This document shows, one piece after another, positions 45,901 to 55,704 of a stretch of 64,000 nucleotides of DNA. The notes under the pieces were generated by a model that did not search any database, had not been told where the DNA came from, and saw nothing but the letters and a program-made list of their open reading frames with translations. The position numbers and the translations under genes are program-made. The stretch's first letter is position 1, and every line of letters starts with the position of its first letter. Origin of the DNA: Ignavibacteriales bacterium (GTDB taxonomy: Bacteria; Bacteroidota; Ignavibacteria; Ignavibacteriales; Ignavibacteriaceae); NCBI GenBank assembly GCA_016714125.1, contig JADJNX010000006.1, positions 149,988 through 213,987 of the forward strand. The letters run 5' to 3'.

Positions 45901-46336
45901 GCAGATGGGACAAATGCAGAGGCTTCAACAACAGCAAGAAGTGATTAAAAAGTCACTCGACCAGTTAAATAAAGAGAAGCAAAAGCTGCGGGCAAAAGCA
46001 AAAGTATTCCCGCAAATCTTGATAAACTTTCACAGGAGATGCAGGAAATTATTACTGATATGCGTACCGGGAAGTACAACGATGATCTTGTTAAAAAGCA
46101 GGATAAAATTCTTTCAAAACTGCTTGATGCAACAAAATCGATTAATGAGAGAGATTTTGAGAAGGAAAGAGAATCGTTTACGGCACAAACATCAAGAAAA
46201 ATTCCCCGGAGCTTTTAACACAGACAATGGGAAAAAAGAGAGAAACTACTCAGACAATATCAACAAAGCACTTCAGGGTGGATTCACAAAAGATTATGAA
46301 GATTTGACGAGAAAATATTATAATCTTATTAAATAA
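42984..46336 (+). CDS. DUF4175 family protein, large coiled-coil membrane protein (several frameshifts)
   Basis: A protein of about 1100 residues. The start is TTG at 42984, or an ATG at 42974 if one T is removed from CTTTTTG (MNLLNTTVRYDEILKKLARFE). Two membrane spans (ITSMLLFTFFTFLEYLFFF and ITGGSIVHFVL), a third near LLIFTLISFILSGG, beta-rich middle, then after a frame slip near 44230-44270 (DDFGLAGLNLNYRISKS) a long coiled coil of Lys/Glu/Met/Gln-rich heptads. Further breaks near 45635, 45985 and 46205; it ends DLTRKYYNLIK. The pattern is typical for DUF4175. Role unknown, likely envelope structure. Confidence 0.75.
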
Positions 46337-46457
46337 CAATTAGAATTTATACCACTTTTTTTACCGCTGTCATACCAGGTTCTGGTTCTGACTCCTGCCT
46401 TGTTAATAGTTCCTTGAATTGGGGTATTTTTGTTTTTTTAATCTTTTAGAGTTGTGG

Positions 46458-46766
46458 TTATGTAAAATGTAGCCTGGGTTGCTGTCCCTTTGGTTTTGTT
46501 TTATTGTAACTCTGAATAAAAAACTTATCAACAAGTATAGTTTTTGGGGGAGTCCATTTTACAAAGGTTTTATTACCGCCTCCACCTCTCTGAACAGGAG
46601 TACGTAGATATGTAAAAGCATCGTTCAAAAGAAAATCTGTTTTAACTCTGATTTGATCAAGAGTTGATTGGAAAGTATAATAATTCCAAAGATTGATTCC
46701 GGCAAGCACTGCCAGTCCGACAATGATTACTCCTAAAACAATCAATAAAAGTTGTTGTTGTCCCAT
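46458..46766 (-). CDS. Small membrane-anchored protein, pilin-like N-terminus
   Basis: A 102-residue protein beginning GQQQLLLIVLGVIIVGLAVLAGIN, a single hydrophobic N-terminal helix similar in style to pseudopilin helices but without the Phe/Glu processing site. The rest includes a Gly4 run (RGGGGNKTFVKW). This kind of short protein is common in Ignavibacteria-like genomes; no function is known. Same strand as and 11 bases after the FecR-like gene. Confidence 0.55.
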   Translation of the reverse strand: MGQQQLLLIVLGVIIVGLAVLAGINLWNYYTFQSTLDQIRVKTDFLLNDAFTYLRTPVQRGGGGNKTFVKWTPPKTILVDKFFIQSYNKTKPKGQQPRLHFT

Positions 46767-46777
46767 TTAATTCTCCA

Positions 46778-47638
46778 TTAAAAAAGTAAATTCCATTTTA
46801 AAAATCCGGTCAGGTAGTTAAAGGATTCCTGGTCAAGTTTCAATAATCCATTTCGGATATCGGGTTCAATTGCGGGGAACAATTCTTCCATTTTCATCAC
46901 TAAATTTTCTCGCAAGGTGCCGGATGATCTTTTTATAAGATAGACCATCGCGAGTGCCTCGGTTTCAGTGGCATTTACAACAAACGCTGCAAAAATATCA
47001 TCCTTAATTCCCTCACGATTCATAATTAATAGACGGTTTTGCTGTGAAGAATCGGAAGCCGAATTTATCGGTATATAAAGAAGATTATTGGGGGTAAGAT
47101 CTACAGTATGCCCCGAAGCAAGTGGAATAATCTCATTGTCTGTTTTTACCTCCAACCAACCAAAATCGAGGACAAGTGTTTTGGATGCATCAAAATATTT
47201 GAAAGCAGCAACTTCCGTAGAAATTGTATTCTTACCCACCTTAATCCGGAAGGGGGGTACATCTGCAAATTCTACAAAAGTGGTGGTGTCTATCACTGTT
47301 CTCAACTCAAAATGGGAACCAATGAAATCAAATCTATTGTCCTCTTTGTGACCGTTTCGAAGGGTAAGGGAGCTCCTTGAGAACAATCTTATAACACCCT
47401 GACCCGGGATGGTAACTTCCGCAGTTGAAGCCTCAGCTGCTGAAGCCACATCGCCTTCATAAATTTCTTTTATACTGGTACCGTTTACTGAAGCATCACC
47501 TTTTACGGCAGTGATTGTCCATGGAGTGTTAATTTTGGAATATTCAAGATAACCATAAACAGCAGCGGCAATAACCATTAGAGAAATTAACGTAATAATC
47601 AACTTTCGAGAATCAAGAGTGCCGGATCGATAAGCCAT
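46778..47638 (-). CDS. FecR-domain protein (anti-sigma-like or envelope sensor)
   Basis: A 286-residue protein: a short cytoplasmic start, one membrane span (KLIITLISLMVIAAAVYGYL, about residues 12-31), then a periplasmic FecR-like domain (WTITAVKGDASVNGTSI, GQGVIRLFSRSSLTLRNG, VGKNTISTEVAAFKYFDASKTLVLDFGWLEV). FecR proteins relay envelope signals to ECF sigma factors. The gene directly upstream looks like a broken sigma factor, which supports a sigma/FecR pair. Confidence 0.8.
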   Translation of the reverse strand: MAYRSGTLDSRKLIITLISLMVIAAAVYGYLEYSKINTPWTITAVKGDASVNGTSIKEIYEGDVASAAEASTAEVTIPGQGVIRLFSRSSLTLRNGHKEDNRFDFIGSHFELRTVIDTTTFVEFADVPPFRIKVGKNTISTEVAAFKYFDASKTLVLDFGWLEVKTDNEIIPLASGHTVDLTPNNLLYIPINSASDSSQQNRLLIMNREGIKDDIFAAFVVNATETEALAMVYLIKRSSGTLRENLVMKMEELFPAIEPDIRNGLLKLDQESFNYLTGFLKWNLLF

Positions 47639-48562
47639 TTTTTTAGCTTTCCCGGCAGTTTTTGCTCCAATTGAGGAAGAAGTTTGCCGAGCTGTTTCCA
47701 GCGGCTATCCTGTTTAGATCCTTGTTCCTCTGTTCTTGTCGTCTGTAATTTCGAGCGTTGATTTTGCTCTCATTAATCAATTCATCTCTGATGTCATTAA
47801 TGATTGCCGCTTTTACAGAAACTCCTGAAAAGAAAGCGGAACAAGTGTCGAAAAAATCAGTGAAGGTATCGAAGACCTCAGGTTTTTCGACTTTGAATTG
47901 ATCGATTTTTGACTGATCTTCGAGGTTATGATTTTCAATCAGGTAAAAGAAGTCGGTTTTATCATCTGTAACCAGCGATTTTGAATCAGTGAAAAAACAG
48001 AGTCGTTCAAGTTTTTCGTTCAGGAGATGTTGAATTGATTCTTTTGTCTGGTCAGTAATATATCCTGCAATTTTTCAGGATCGTAATCAAGTTCAAGGTA
48101 GAGCGTGATTATTACCCGTTCAAGATCGGTAAAGGAAGCGAAAAGTTCTTCAAGTTTTAGAAAATCCGGGATATTTAGGGGGAATTTCGGAATCCCCACC
48201 GTTATAAAGTGGTTTTTCGCGAAGATTATAGAGGGCTACAACGGTAGCAATTTTTCTGAGCCATTCAAAAAAATCTTTGTCCTCCTTTACAAACTGCACA
48301 TTTTCGGCTGCGAGTACAAAAGTCTCAACAAGTGAGTCTTGTGCCGCCGTTTCCGAAGGGATAATCTTAAAGATAATCGTGTAGATATCCTATAGTAGTT
48401 CGGGATGAGCTTTGAAAAGGCATATTTATCACCATTTCTTGCTGCTCTAAAAGAGATTCTGCGTTCGATTCGTTGAGTTTGCTCATTGCTTAAAAATTTA
48501 TTGAGGATCAGATTAATAATATCGATTTTATGCAAGATAAGCAAATATTTGACAAAATTCAA
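47599..48562 (-). pseudogene. ECF sigma factor-like gene, broken by several frameshifts
   Basis: Pieced together from three frames: GDKYAFSKLIPNYYR, then DIYTIIFKIIPSETAAQDSL and DFFEWLRKIATVVALYNLREK (sigma region 2 pattern), then LEELFASFTDLERVIITLYLELDYDPEKLQDIL and DQTKESIQHLLNEKLERL (region 4 pattern), plus a C-terminal extension. Breaks lie near 48390, 48165 and 48070. Its end would overlap the FecR-like gene by about 40 bases. Region 2 and 4 patterns are seen by eye only; start codon uncertain. Confidence 0.5.
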
Positions 48563-48782
48563 TAGTTCTCGCTAAAACGGGGAAATTGTGGGCCAATAAT
48601 CGAGGTAACACCCCCTTTTCTGCCAAATATTACTGCATTATTGGATTATTGAATTATTGCATTCGAAATAAAACCTCTTAAATAATCTATTTTCCGCTTG
48701 TCAAATAAAATTTCGGGGAATGGAAATTGATAGTTAAGTTTTAATTTTGTTAAACATATTCTATAAAATATCGGAGGTCTTA

Positions 48783-50134
48783 ATGAACAGAGCCATCAAA
48801 ATTTTGATGCTGTTCGTTTTTGTGGTTACCGGAAGTGTCTTTGCACAACTGAAAGTGGACTACGAATACTATAAACTGGACAATGGACTCAAAGTGGTCC
48901 TTTCTCAAAACAAAACTGCTCCGGTTGTAACGGTTGCAGTTTATTATAACATCGGTTTCAGGATTGAACCAAAAGACAGGACAGGATTTGCCCATCTTTT
49001 TGAACACATGATGTTCCAGGGTTCTAAAAATCTTGGCAAGATGGAGTTTATAAAACTTGTTCAATCAAATGGTGGTATCCTTAACGGATCAACAAGATTT
49101 GATTTCACAAACTATTTTGCAGTTGTGCCCTCCCATAAACTTGAGACCATTCTTTGGGCTGAAGCTGACAGGATGACAGGACTTGACATCACACAGGAAA
49201 ATCTGACTAATCAGCAGGGTGTGGTTACCAATGAAGTAAAGGTTAATGTGTTAAACCAGCCTTACGGTGGTTTCCCATGGCTCGATCTTCCACAGGCTGC
49301 CAACGAAAACTGGTATAATGCACATAATTTTTACGGTGATCTTAAAGATCTTGATGCTGCCACACTCGCGGATGTGAAGGACTTCTTCAGTAAATATTAT
49401 ATCCCAAACAACGCTGCACTTGTTGTAACTGGTGATTTTGAAAAGGAAGACGCCAAAACTTTCATCAAAAAGTATTTTGGGAAAATCCCCGCCGGGAAAA
49501 TGCAACCCGTTCCCGACATCTCCGAGCCAAGACAGGAAAAAGAGAAAATTACCGTAAAAGTTGATTCACTTGCTAACAAACCTGCAATCGCTTTTGGTTA
49601 TAAAATGCCTGCAGTTGGAACTCCAGAATATTTTGCAATGGGAGTGATCGATCAGGTTGCTCTACAAGGTCAAGACAGTAAACTTTACAGAAACTTATCG
49701 CTGAAAAAGGATATTATTCAGGTGTTTACGGAGGGATCAATTCCGGACTTGGCAATATGTTTAATTACAACGGACCAATGTTATGGGATTTTTATCTTCT
49801 TCATGAAAACAATATTACCCCCGAAGAGATCATGGCATCGGTTGACGAAGTGCTTAAAGGACTCGCAGAAAAACCATTAACAAAAGCAGAGATCGACCGT
49901 GCTTTGGTTAAAATGAGATCAAATCTTTATGATGTTGTTGAAGAAACATTTGGGTTTGGTCTTGCCGATCTTCTCGCTTGTTATGCACTTTTCAACGATA
50001 ATCCCGGGGTGGTAAACACTCTCGAGGATTCTTTCAAGAAAGTAACGCCGGAGCTTATTCAGAAAACTGCCAAAGAGTATCTGAGAAACAGCAACCGGAC
50101 TATTATTAAACTTGATGCAAAAGCTGCAAAATAA
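48783..50134 (+). CDS. M16 zinc peptidase, catalytic subunit (frameshifted)
   Basis: Start at 48783 is fixed by GGAGG 6 bases upstream. Signal peptide (IKILMLFVFVVTGSVFAQ), then the N-terminal M16 fold with the inverted zinc motif HLFEHMMFQGS (HxxEH) at about residues 65-75 and the distal Glu region. A missing A near 49693 breaks the frame; restored, it reads LYRKLIAEKGYYSGVYGGINSGLGNMFNYNGP and continues to the stop. Joined length about 450. It pairs with the next gene, which lacks HxxEH, as in heterodimeric M16 peptidases (PqqL/MPP-like). Periplasmic or surface proteolysis. Confidence 0.9.
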
Positions 50135-50146
50135 GGAGACTACACA

Positions 50147-51523
50147 ATGTTTAAAAGAATTTTATCAGTGACTCTTACGGTTTTTGTACTCGCAGCATCA
50201 CTTTACGCACAGAAGGAACAACCACCCGTCGGTGGAACTCCAAAAGATTTTAAGGTTCCCGCTTACAAAACGGTTACACTTAAAAATGGAATGAAACTTA
50301 CACTGATTCCTTATGGAACCACACCAAAAGCTACCATAAGAATTATTGTAAGGTCAGGAAGTTTAAATGAACAACCGGATCAGGTTTGGATATCTGACCT
50401 TGCAGCCGACATGTTACTTGAAGGCACAAAAAATAAATCAGCTCAGGAAGTAGCTGAAGAAACCGCTTCTTATGGAGGTGGATTTTTTGCAAGTGCAGCG
50501 ACTGACCAGACTCAACTTGGTGCGGATGTGCTTTCCGAGTTTGCTCCTGCCCTCATCAAATTGTTGGGTGAAGTTCTATTGTCACCATCCTTTAATGAGA
50601 AGGATTTTGAGAGAATTAAAGGTAACTACTTAACTAATCTCTCAGTTTCACAGACCTCTCCGGATGCAATGGCTGACAAAGAGTTATACAAACAAGTGTA
50701 TGGAAACCATCCTTATGGCATAACCGAACCAACTATGGAAGCACTTAAGGGCTACACTGTTGATATGGCGAAGAAGTTTTTTGAATCAAACTTTGGTGCT
50801 AAAAGATCGCATCTTTATGTATCAGGTGTTTTTGATGAAAAAGCTGTCATTAAAAGTGTTGAAGAGGTTTTTGGTTCCTGGAAAGAGGGAGCAGATGTTT
50901 ATCTTAACCCTGCAAAACTGGATAAATCCAAAAAGTTTGCTCTTGTTGACAGACCCGGTTCAAAACAGTCGAAGATAGTTTATGGCACTCCCGTGGTTGA
51001 CCCAACTGCCCCTGACTATGTTTCATTTATGATTATGAATTCACTGCTTGGTGGTTCTTTTGGATCCCGTATTACTTCAAACATCCGTGAAAACAAAGGA
51101 TATACCTACTCACCGGGAAGTGGCGTAATGACCCGTTACCGCTCAGGATTCTGGTATGAGGAAGCAGATGTAACCAGCAGTGTTACAGGTGCAGCATTAA
51201 AGGAGATTCAGTTTGAGATCAACCGTCTCGCCAATGAAGTTCCTTCGGATGAAGAACTTGATGGGATCAAAAATTACGAAGCAGGAATCTTTGTGTTAAG
51301 AAACTCCAGCCGTCCCGGAGTAATCGGGCAGATTGGGTTTATCAATTTTCATGGTCTTTCAGATGAGTATATTAAAACTTATGTAAAAAAGATTTATGAT
51401 ACTAAACCTGCTGAAGTCTCTGCTTTGGTGAAAAAATATTTGCCACTTGACAAATTCACACTCGTGATTGTTGGCGACAAAAAAGATGTTGAGCCTCAGT
51501 TGGAAGGACTGGGAGTTAAATAG
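50147..51523 (+). CDS. M16 peptidase, non-catalytic partner
   Basis: A 458-residue paralogue 12 bases downstream of the catalytic subunit. Signal peptide (FKRILSVTLTVFVLAASLYAQ). The position of HxxEH reads WISDLAADMLLEGTKN, so the zinc ligands are lost, but the glycine-rich loop SYGGGFFASAATDQTQLGAD and C-terminal M16 fold with GGSFGSRITSNIRENKGYTYS are conserved. It should shape the peptide chamber with the upstream subunit. Tight spacing and an AGGAG site support one operon. Confidence 0.9.
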   Translation: MFKRILSVTLTVFVLAASLYAQKEQPPVGGTPKDFKVPAYKTVTLKNGMKLTLIPYGTTPKATIRIIVRSGSLNEQPDQVWISDLAADMLLEGTKNKSAQEVAEETASYGGGFFASAATDQTQLGADVLSEFAPALIKLLGEVLLSPSFNEKDFERIKGNYLTNLSVSQTSPDAMADKELYKQVYGNHPYGITEPTMEALKGYTVDMAKKFFESNFGAKRSHLYVSGVFDEKAVIKSVEEVFGSWKEGADVYLNPAKLDKSKKFALVDRPGSKQSKIVYGTPVVDPTAPDYVSFMIMNSLLGGSFGSRITSNIRENKGYTYSPGSGVMTRYRSGFWYEEADVTSSVTGAALKEIQFEINRLANEVPSDEELDGIKNYEAGIFVLRNSSRPGVIGQIGFINFHGLSDEYIKTYVKKIYDTKPAEVSALVKKYLPLDKFTLVIVGDKKDVEPQLEGLGVK

Positions 51524-51532
51524 GGACTTTTA

Positions 51533-51985
51533 ATGATATTCGATAAACTTGAAAACTATAAAACCTATGAATCTTTAAGTGAAAATCTACGTAAGGGGTT
51601 TAATTACCTCGTCAACGATTTTACACTTGAAACTGCAGATGGAAGATATGATATTGATGGTAAAAAAGTGTTTGCACTTGTAAGTTCTTACAAAACAAAG
51701 TCTTACGATGAAGGTGCTTTCGAATCACACAAAAAATATCTGGATATTCAGTTTGTAGCTTCAGGTGAGGAGTTCATGGGAATTAGCGGATTGGAAAATC
51801 TTTCGCCCAAAACCGATTTCAATTATGAAAACGACATTGTATTCTACAATGGTGACGGGCCTTTGATTAAACTACCAACCGGCTATTTTATGGTACTTTT
51901 TCCGCAGGATGGGCACAAACCCGGCATAATGACGGGGGATGAACGAAAAGATGTGAAAAAGGTGGTAGTAAAAGTCCATTACTAA
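51533..51985 (+). CDS. YhcH/YjgK/YiaL family protein
   Basis: A 150-residue beta-sandwich protein of the DUF386 family: Y-DIDGKKVFALVSSYKTKS, FESHKKYLDIQFVASGEE, YENDIVFYNGDG and FMVLFPQDGHKPG, including the His and Glu metal-site residues of the family. Homologues bind sugars or act as sialic-acid-pathway anomerases (NanQ-like). It starts 9 bases after the M16 partner and is closed by a terminator. Confidence 0.88.
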   Translation: MIFDKLENYKTYESLSENLRKGFNYLVNDFTLETADGRYDIDGKKVFALVSSYKTKSYDEGAFESHKKYLDIQFVASGEEFMGISGLENLSPKTDFNYENDIVFYNGDGPLIKLPTGYFMVLFPQDGHKPGIMTGDERKDVKKVVVKVHY

Positions 51986-51991
51986 AAAAAG

Positions 51992-52023
51992 AAAGGCTGT
52001 CCAATTCGGGCAGCCTTTTTTTT
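51992..52023 (+). terminator. Intrinsic terminator after the M16/YhcH operon
   Basis: AAAGGCTGTCC (51993-52003) pairs with GGGCAGCCTTT across AATTC, with a T run to 52023. Confidence 0.9.
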
Positions 52024-52159
52024 ATTCTACATTTGGACACGAAAATAGCAGGATATTATTAGTAATAGTTTTATTATTTTAACCTGTGTTGATTTTCAAC
52101 TTTTTGAATCTCATCGATCCAGGTAAGAATCTTTAATTTAATTTTACGAAAGTTTCAAA

Positions 52160-54143
52160 ATGAAACGTTCAATACCAGTTTTTAGCCTCATAATTTTTCT
52201 TTTTTCTGTAATGTCCTCTTTGTTGTTTGCATACCCCGGGGGTGTCAGGTTATACCAAAAAAGGTAACAATCCCGGGTGTGGATGTCATACCAGCAATCC
52301 AAGTACAAGTGTTACTTTAACTTTTTCAGGACCCACAACACTTAATACAGGTGAAACGGGTAATTATTCTGTCCTGATGACTTATACTTCCAACATAAAC
52401 GGAGGCGGTATTGACATTGCTGCTTCAAACGGGACTTTGATAAAAGTGGATAGCAGGCTTAAGGTGCTTAACGGGGAATTGACCCAACCTTCCAAACAAA
52501 CAGGTACAACCCAATTGGTTTGGAATTTTAAGTATACAGCTCCAGCAACTGCAGGACAACAAACATTATATGCCTCAGGGTGTGCCGTTAAAAACAGATG
52601 GAACCACGCACCAAACTATCTAATTACGGTTACCACCCCAAATCCGGCTTCTTTAAGTATCCTTACACCGGTAACAGGTAACAGTTTATTGTCAGGGGCA
52701 ATAGCCAATATTACATGGAACAGCGCCAATGTCGCGAATGTGAAATTAGAGTACTCAACTAATAGTGGAACCAACTGGCTGAATATTATCAGTTCAACGG
52801 CTGCAGCGAGTGGCACCTATGCTTGGACGGTTCCAAGTACACCTTCCGGAACTTGTGTTGTAAGGGTTAGTGATGTCACAAATGCAACCTTGAACAGCAT
52901 TTCTGGAGTTTTCGCAATTACAGCTCCGGCTTCTTTAAGTATTCTTACACCGGTAACAGGCAACAGTTTATTGTCAGGGGCAATAGCCAATATTACATGG
53001 AACAGCGCCAATGTCGCCAATGTGAAATTGGAATACTCAATTGATAGTGGAACCAACTGGCTTAGTATTATTGGATCAACACCGGCAGAGGCCGGTTCAT
53101 ACTCCTGGACAGTGCCTGAAACTCCCTCTCAAACATGTGTTGTGAGAGTGAGTAACGTTTTGGATACAACATTAAACAGTGTGTCGGGGGTATTTACAAT
53201 CACGGTTCCAATTCCTGAATACAATATTTCACACCTCAGGCTTAACACCTCTTCCGGTGTCTCTCAGGATACAGGAAAGGTAGTAACTGTCAGGGGGGTA
53301 ATTACAGTGGGTAACGAGTTTAACAGTCCGTCGTTTATTCAGGATTCAACGGGCGGTTTGGCAGTTTTTGGCAGAGGTGCCGGGCAGTTTTCTTCTTCTG
53401 TGAAGATCGGCGATCTTGTTAAAGTAACAGGAAAAGTTGTTAACTATAACGGTTTAACAGAGATAAATCCGGTATCGGAATTTCTAATATTGGATTCCGG
53501 TGTCACCACCCAACCCGAAGAGATGACTATTCCCGATATTCTCACTCAAGTTTGGGATGGTGAGGAAGCGCATGAAGGAAAGTTGGTAAAGATAATGGAA
53601 GTTGTGTTAAGTTCCTACACACCGATTTGGGAGGGAAACACAAATTACACAGTGATAAACGGAACAGATTCTTTAACAATCAGGATCCAAAACGGGACAG
53701 AATTAGTGGGGAAGCCTGCACCAAACGGATCATTTAATCTGACAGGTGTCGTCAGTCAATATAAACCTATGGCACCCTTCAGTGGTGGTTATGAGTTGAT
53801 TCCAAGATTCATCGCGGATGTTAATATTACAACAGCCGTTGGTGACAAGGAGTTAAACCTTACTGATTTTAGATTGGATCAAAACTTCCCAAATCCATTT
53901 AATCCATCGACAATGATATCTTTCACAATTCCTGTTGAAAGCTCAGTCACACTTAAGGTCTTTAATTCAATTGGAGAAGAAGTGGCGCTGTTAAGTGAGG
54001 GTATGAGAGCTGCCGGTCGGTATTCTTTAAGTTTTAATGCTGAAAAGATGGTTTCAGGAGTTTATTTTTACAAACTTACCGCTCAGCCTTCAAATGGAAC
54101 CACAGGATTTTCGGAGATAAAGAAGTTAATTCTTTTAAAGTAA
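52160..54143 (+). CDS. Secreted multidomain T9SS cargo: Reelin-like, two repeats, OB-like domain, sorting signal (one frameshift)
   Basis: ATG at 52160 starts a signal peptide (IPVFSLIIFLFSVMSSLLFA); one extra G in the CCCCGGGGG run at about 52233 breaks the frame before YPGVSGYTKKGNNPGCGCH, a 'choice-of-anchor V'/Reelin-like start with Cys-x-Cys-His. Next two tandem 94-residue repeats beginning SLSILTPVTGNSLLSGAIANITWNS, then an OB-fold-like domain (DTGKVVTVRGVITVGNEF to FIADV), then a T9SS type A signal LDQNFPNPFNPSTMISFTIP. About 660 residues in all. Exported surface protein of unknown binding. Confidence 0.8.
52646..53209 (+). repeat. Two tandem 282-bp in-frame repeats
   Basis: Bases 52646-52927 and 52928-53209 encode the same 94-residue unit. 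The first half of the unit (about 145 bases) differs at only around ten positions, whereas the second half has diverged clearly. This suggests recent gene conversion or selection on the first half. Confidence 0.75.
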
Positions 54144-54169
54144 TAACTTCTTAATGTAATTTTATAAAA

Positions 54170-54194
54170 GAGGCTGTCTTAATCGGACAGCCTC
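54170..54194 (-). terminator. Bidirectional terminator between convergent genes
   Basis: GAGGCTGTC-TTAATC-GGACAGCCTC forms a strong stem. On the minus strand it is followed by TTTTAT, serving the barrel lipoprotein gene; it also lies 30 bases after the T9SS gene stop. Confidence 0.7.
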
Positions 54195-54207
54195 CTCGAA
54201 CAATTAA

Positions 54208-55161
54208 TCAAAAAGTGAAATCGATTTGAATTGACGGCATCAGCATCCACTCATCTGCTTTTGTGTCGCCAGAAACGGCTTTTAAAAGCTTTATTCCTAC
54301 CAATGCATTTGCATTATCAGCGAACCTGTAAATGATCCCCGGACTGATCATATAAAATCCAATGCTTACATCATTTCTTTTGTCAGTTTTTATATACTCC
54401 ACTCCAAAGTTCTGGAACGGGATAAGAAATGGATTGTCACCCATGTAGTTTGCCGGAACAAATCCCAAAAGATTCTGCGCAAAATACCCACCCGATATGT
54501 AAAAGTTTAGCGGAAATTCATAAGCAGAATTATATGTCAAGGTAACATAGGGATTAAAATTTGTTGTGGTTGAGTTGTCCTGGTAAATGGATATAAATTC
54601 CTTTTTGGTGCCATCACTGTAGGTTTCAATCCTCTTCACAACAGTTTGAGCGGTGTAAAGATGTTTTTGTACCAAAACACCTGCGTCAATTCTGAATGCG
54701 GAAACGGTACTCAGGCTGCCAAATCCTAATCCAATAGCACCACCAATAGCACTCTGGTTATTAATATTCGAAAAATGAAAACCTCCCGTGAAGAAAAAAG
54801 TTTTACTGACAGGAAACTCAACATCAAGCCCTGCAACCATGTCGGGAAACGACCAGTCGAGGTTGTTCTCTTTGAAAAATGGACGGAGAGAATCACCCGG
54901 TTTCAGGCTTTTGTAAAAGCTGCTTGAAGTTGAGGTGTTGATATTTTTATTGTTATTGATAACAAATTTGGGAGAGATTTTGATATCGTAGGGGACCACT
55001 GTCCGGTGGATTGTACGGACTGGAGGAGTATTTATTGGTGCCTGAACATCAACATCACCAAGATAGATCGTTTCTTCAACTTTAACAGTATCACATCCTG
55101 AGAATAGCATACCTGCAGAAATCAGGATGGGGAGGATTAAGAATGACGCTACTTTTTTCAT
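54208..55161 (-). CDS. Hypothetical lipoprotein with beta-barrel-like C-terminus
   Basis: A 317-residue protein with a lipoprotein signal (KKVASFLILPILISAGMLFSGC, Cys23 region). The mature part starts with a Thr/Asn-rich linker (INNNKNINTSTSSSFYKS) and continues with long amphipathic strands (FFFTGGFHFSNINN, GGAIGLGFGSLSTVSAFRIDAGVLV, PLNFYISGGYFAQNLLGF, FYMISPGIIYRFADN), ending IQIDFTF. I recognise no family; probably an outer-membrane porin-like protein or assembly partner. Confidence 0.55.
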   Translation of the reverse strand: MKKVASFLILPILISAGMLFSGCDTVKVEETIYLGDVDVQAPINTPPVRTIHRTVVPYDIKISPKFVINNNKNINTSTSSSFYKSLKPGDSLRPFFKENNLDWSFPDMVAGLDVEFPVSKTFFFTGGFHFSNINNQSAIGGAIGLGFGSLSTVSAFRIDAGVLVQKHLYTAQTVVKRIETYSDGTKKEFISIYQDNSTTTNFNPYVTLTYNSAYEFPLNFYISGGYFAQNLLGFVPANYMGDNPFLIPFQNFGVEYIKTDKRNDVSIGFYMISPGIIYRFADNANALVGIKLLKAVSGDTKADEWMLMPSIQIDFTF

Positions 55162-55183
55162 AGTAAAACCTGATCAAATTAGA

Positions 55184-55702
55184 TTATTTCTTCGTCAGTT
55201 CCTGTCTTCTTTCATTTAAGAGAGCAGTAACTTTTTCATAAACAGGTTGTGGAGATCTGTTTATGAGTATTGCTTCAAGCAGGCGGGCATTTGTAAGTCG
55301 CGCAAAAAAGCCAACTTGAACACCTTTATTTGAACTTGCGGCAATCATTATCCCGTTAAATTTACCTGAAAATGTGCCACCTTTTAAGTTCTCGATATCG
55401 GAATAAAAAAGTTCAACGGTTTTTGAGGATAAAAAATAGTCGGAACAGATTAGTCTGTCTTCCAGGGCATGAATCTTAAATGGTACTATCTTCCAAATCT
55501 TAAAAAAGAACGAATTTAGAATAATTAAGATTACAACCACAGAGGAGAAAAAAAGGATATCAACTGTTCTGTCAGATGGCTTAAAAAAGAAAGGGATAAT
55601 ATAAAGAGCGAGGATCATCGACACGGGGATATTCCCAAATCGATAAACGGCTTTTAGCCATTTATTGTAAAAAAAGAGATGATCAATCTTCTCGTCATTC
55701 AT
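55184..55702 (-). CDS. Membrane protein with PH-like cytoplasmic domain
   Basis: A 172-residue protein: two adjacent membrane spans (about residues 22-42 and 50-72), then a beta-rich region (FKIHALEDRLICSDYFLSSKTVELFYSDIENL) and a helical end. The layout resembles bacterial PH-domain (YdbT-like) proteins but motifs are too weak to be sure. It lies 2 bases after the aminotransferase gene, so it belongs to the surface-sugar operon. Confidence 0.5.
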   Translation of the reverse strand: MNDEKIDHLFFYNKWLKAVYRFGNIPVSMILALYIIPFFFKPSDRTVDILFFSSVVVILIILNSFFFKIWKIVPFKIHALEDRLICSDYFLSSKTVELFYSDIENLKGGTFSGKFNGIMIAASSNKGVQVGFFARLTNARLLEAILINRSPQPVYEKVTALLNERRQELTKK

Positions 55703-55704
55703 TT

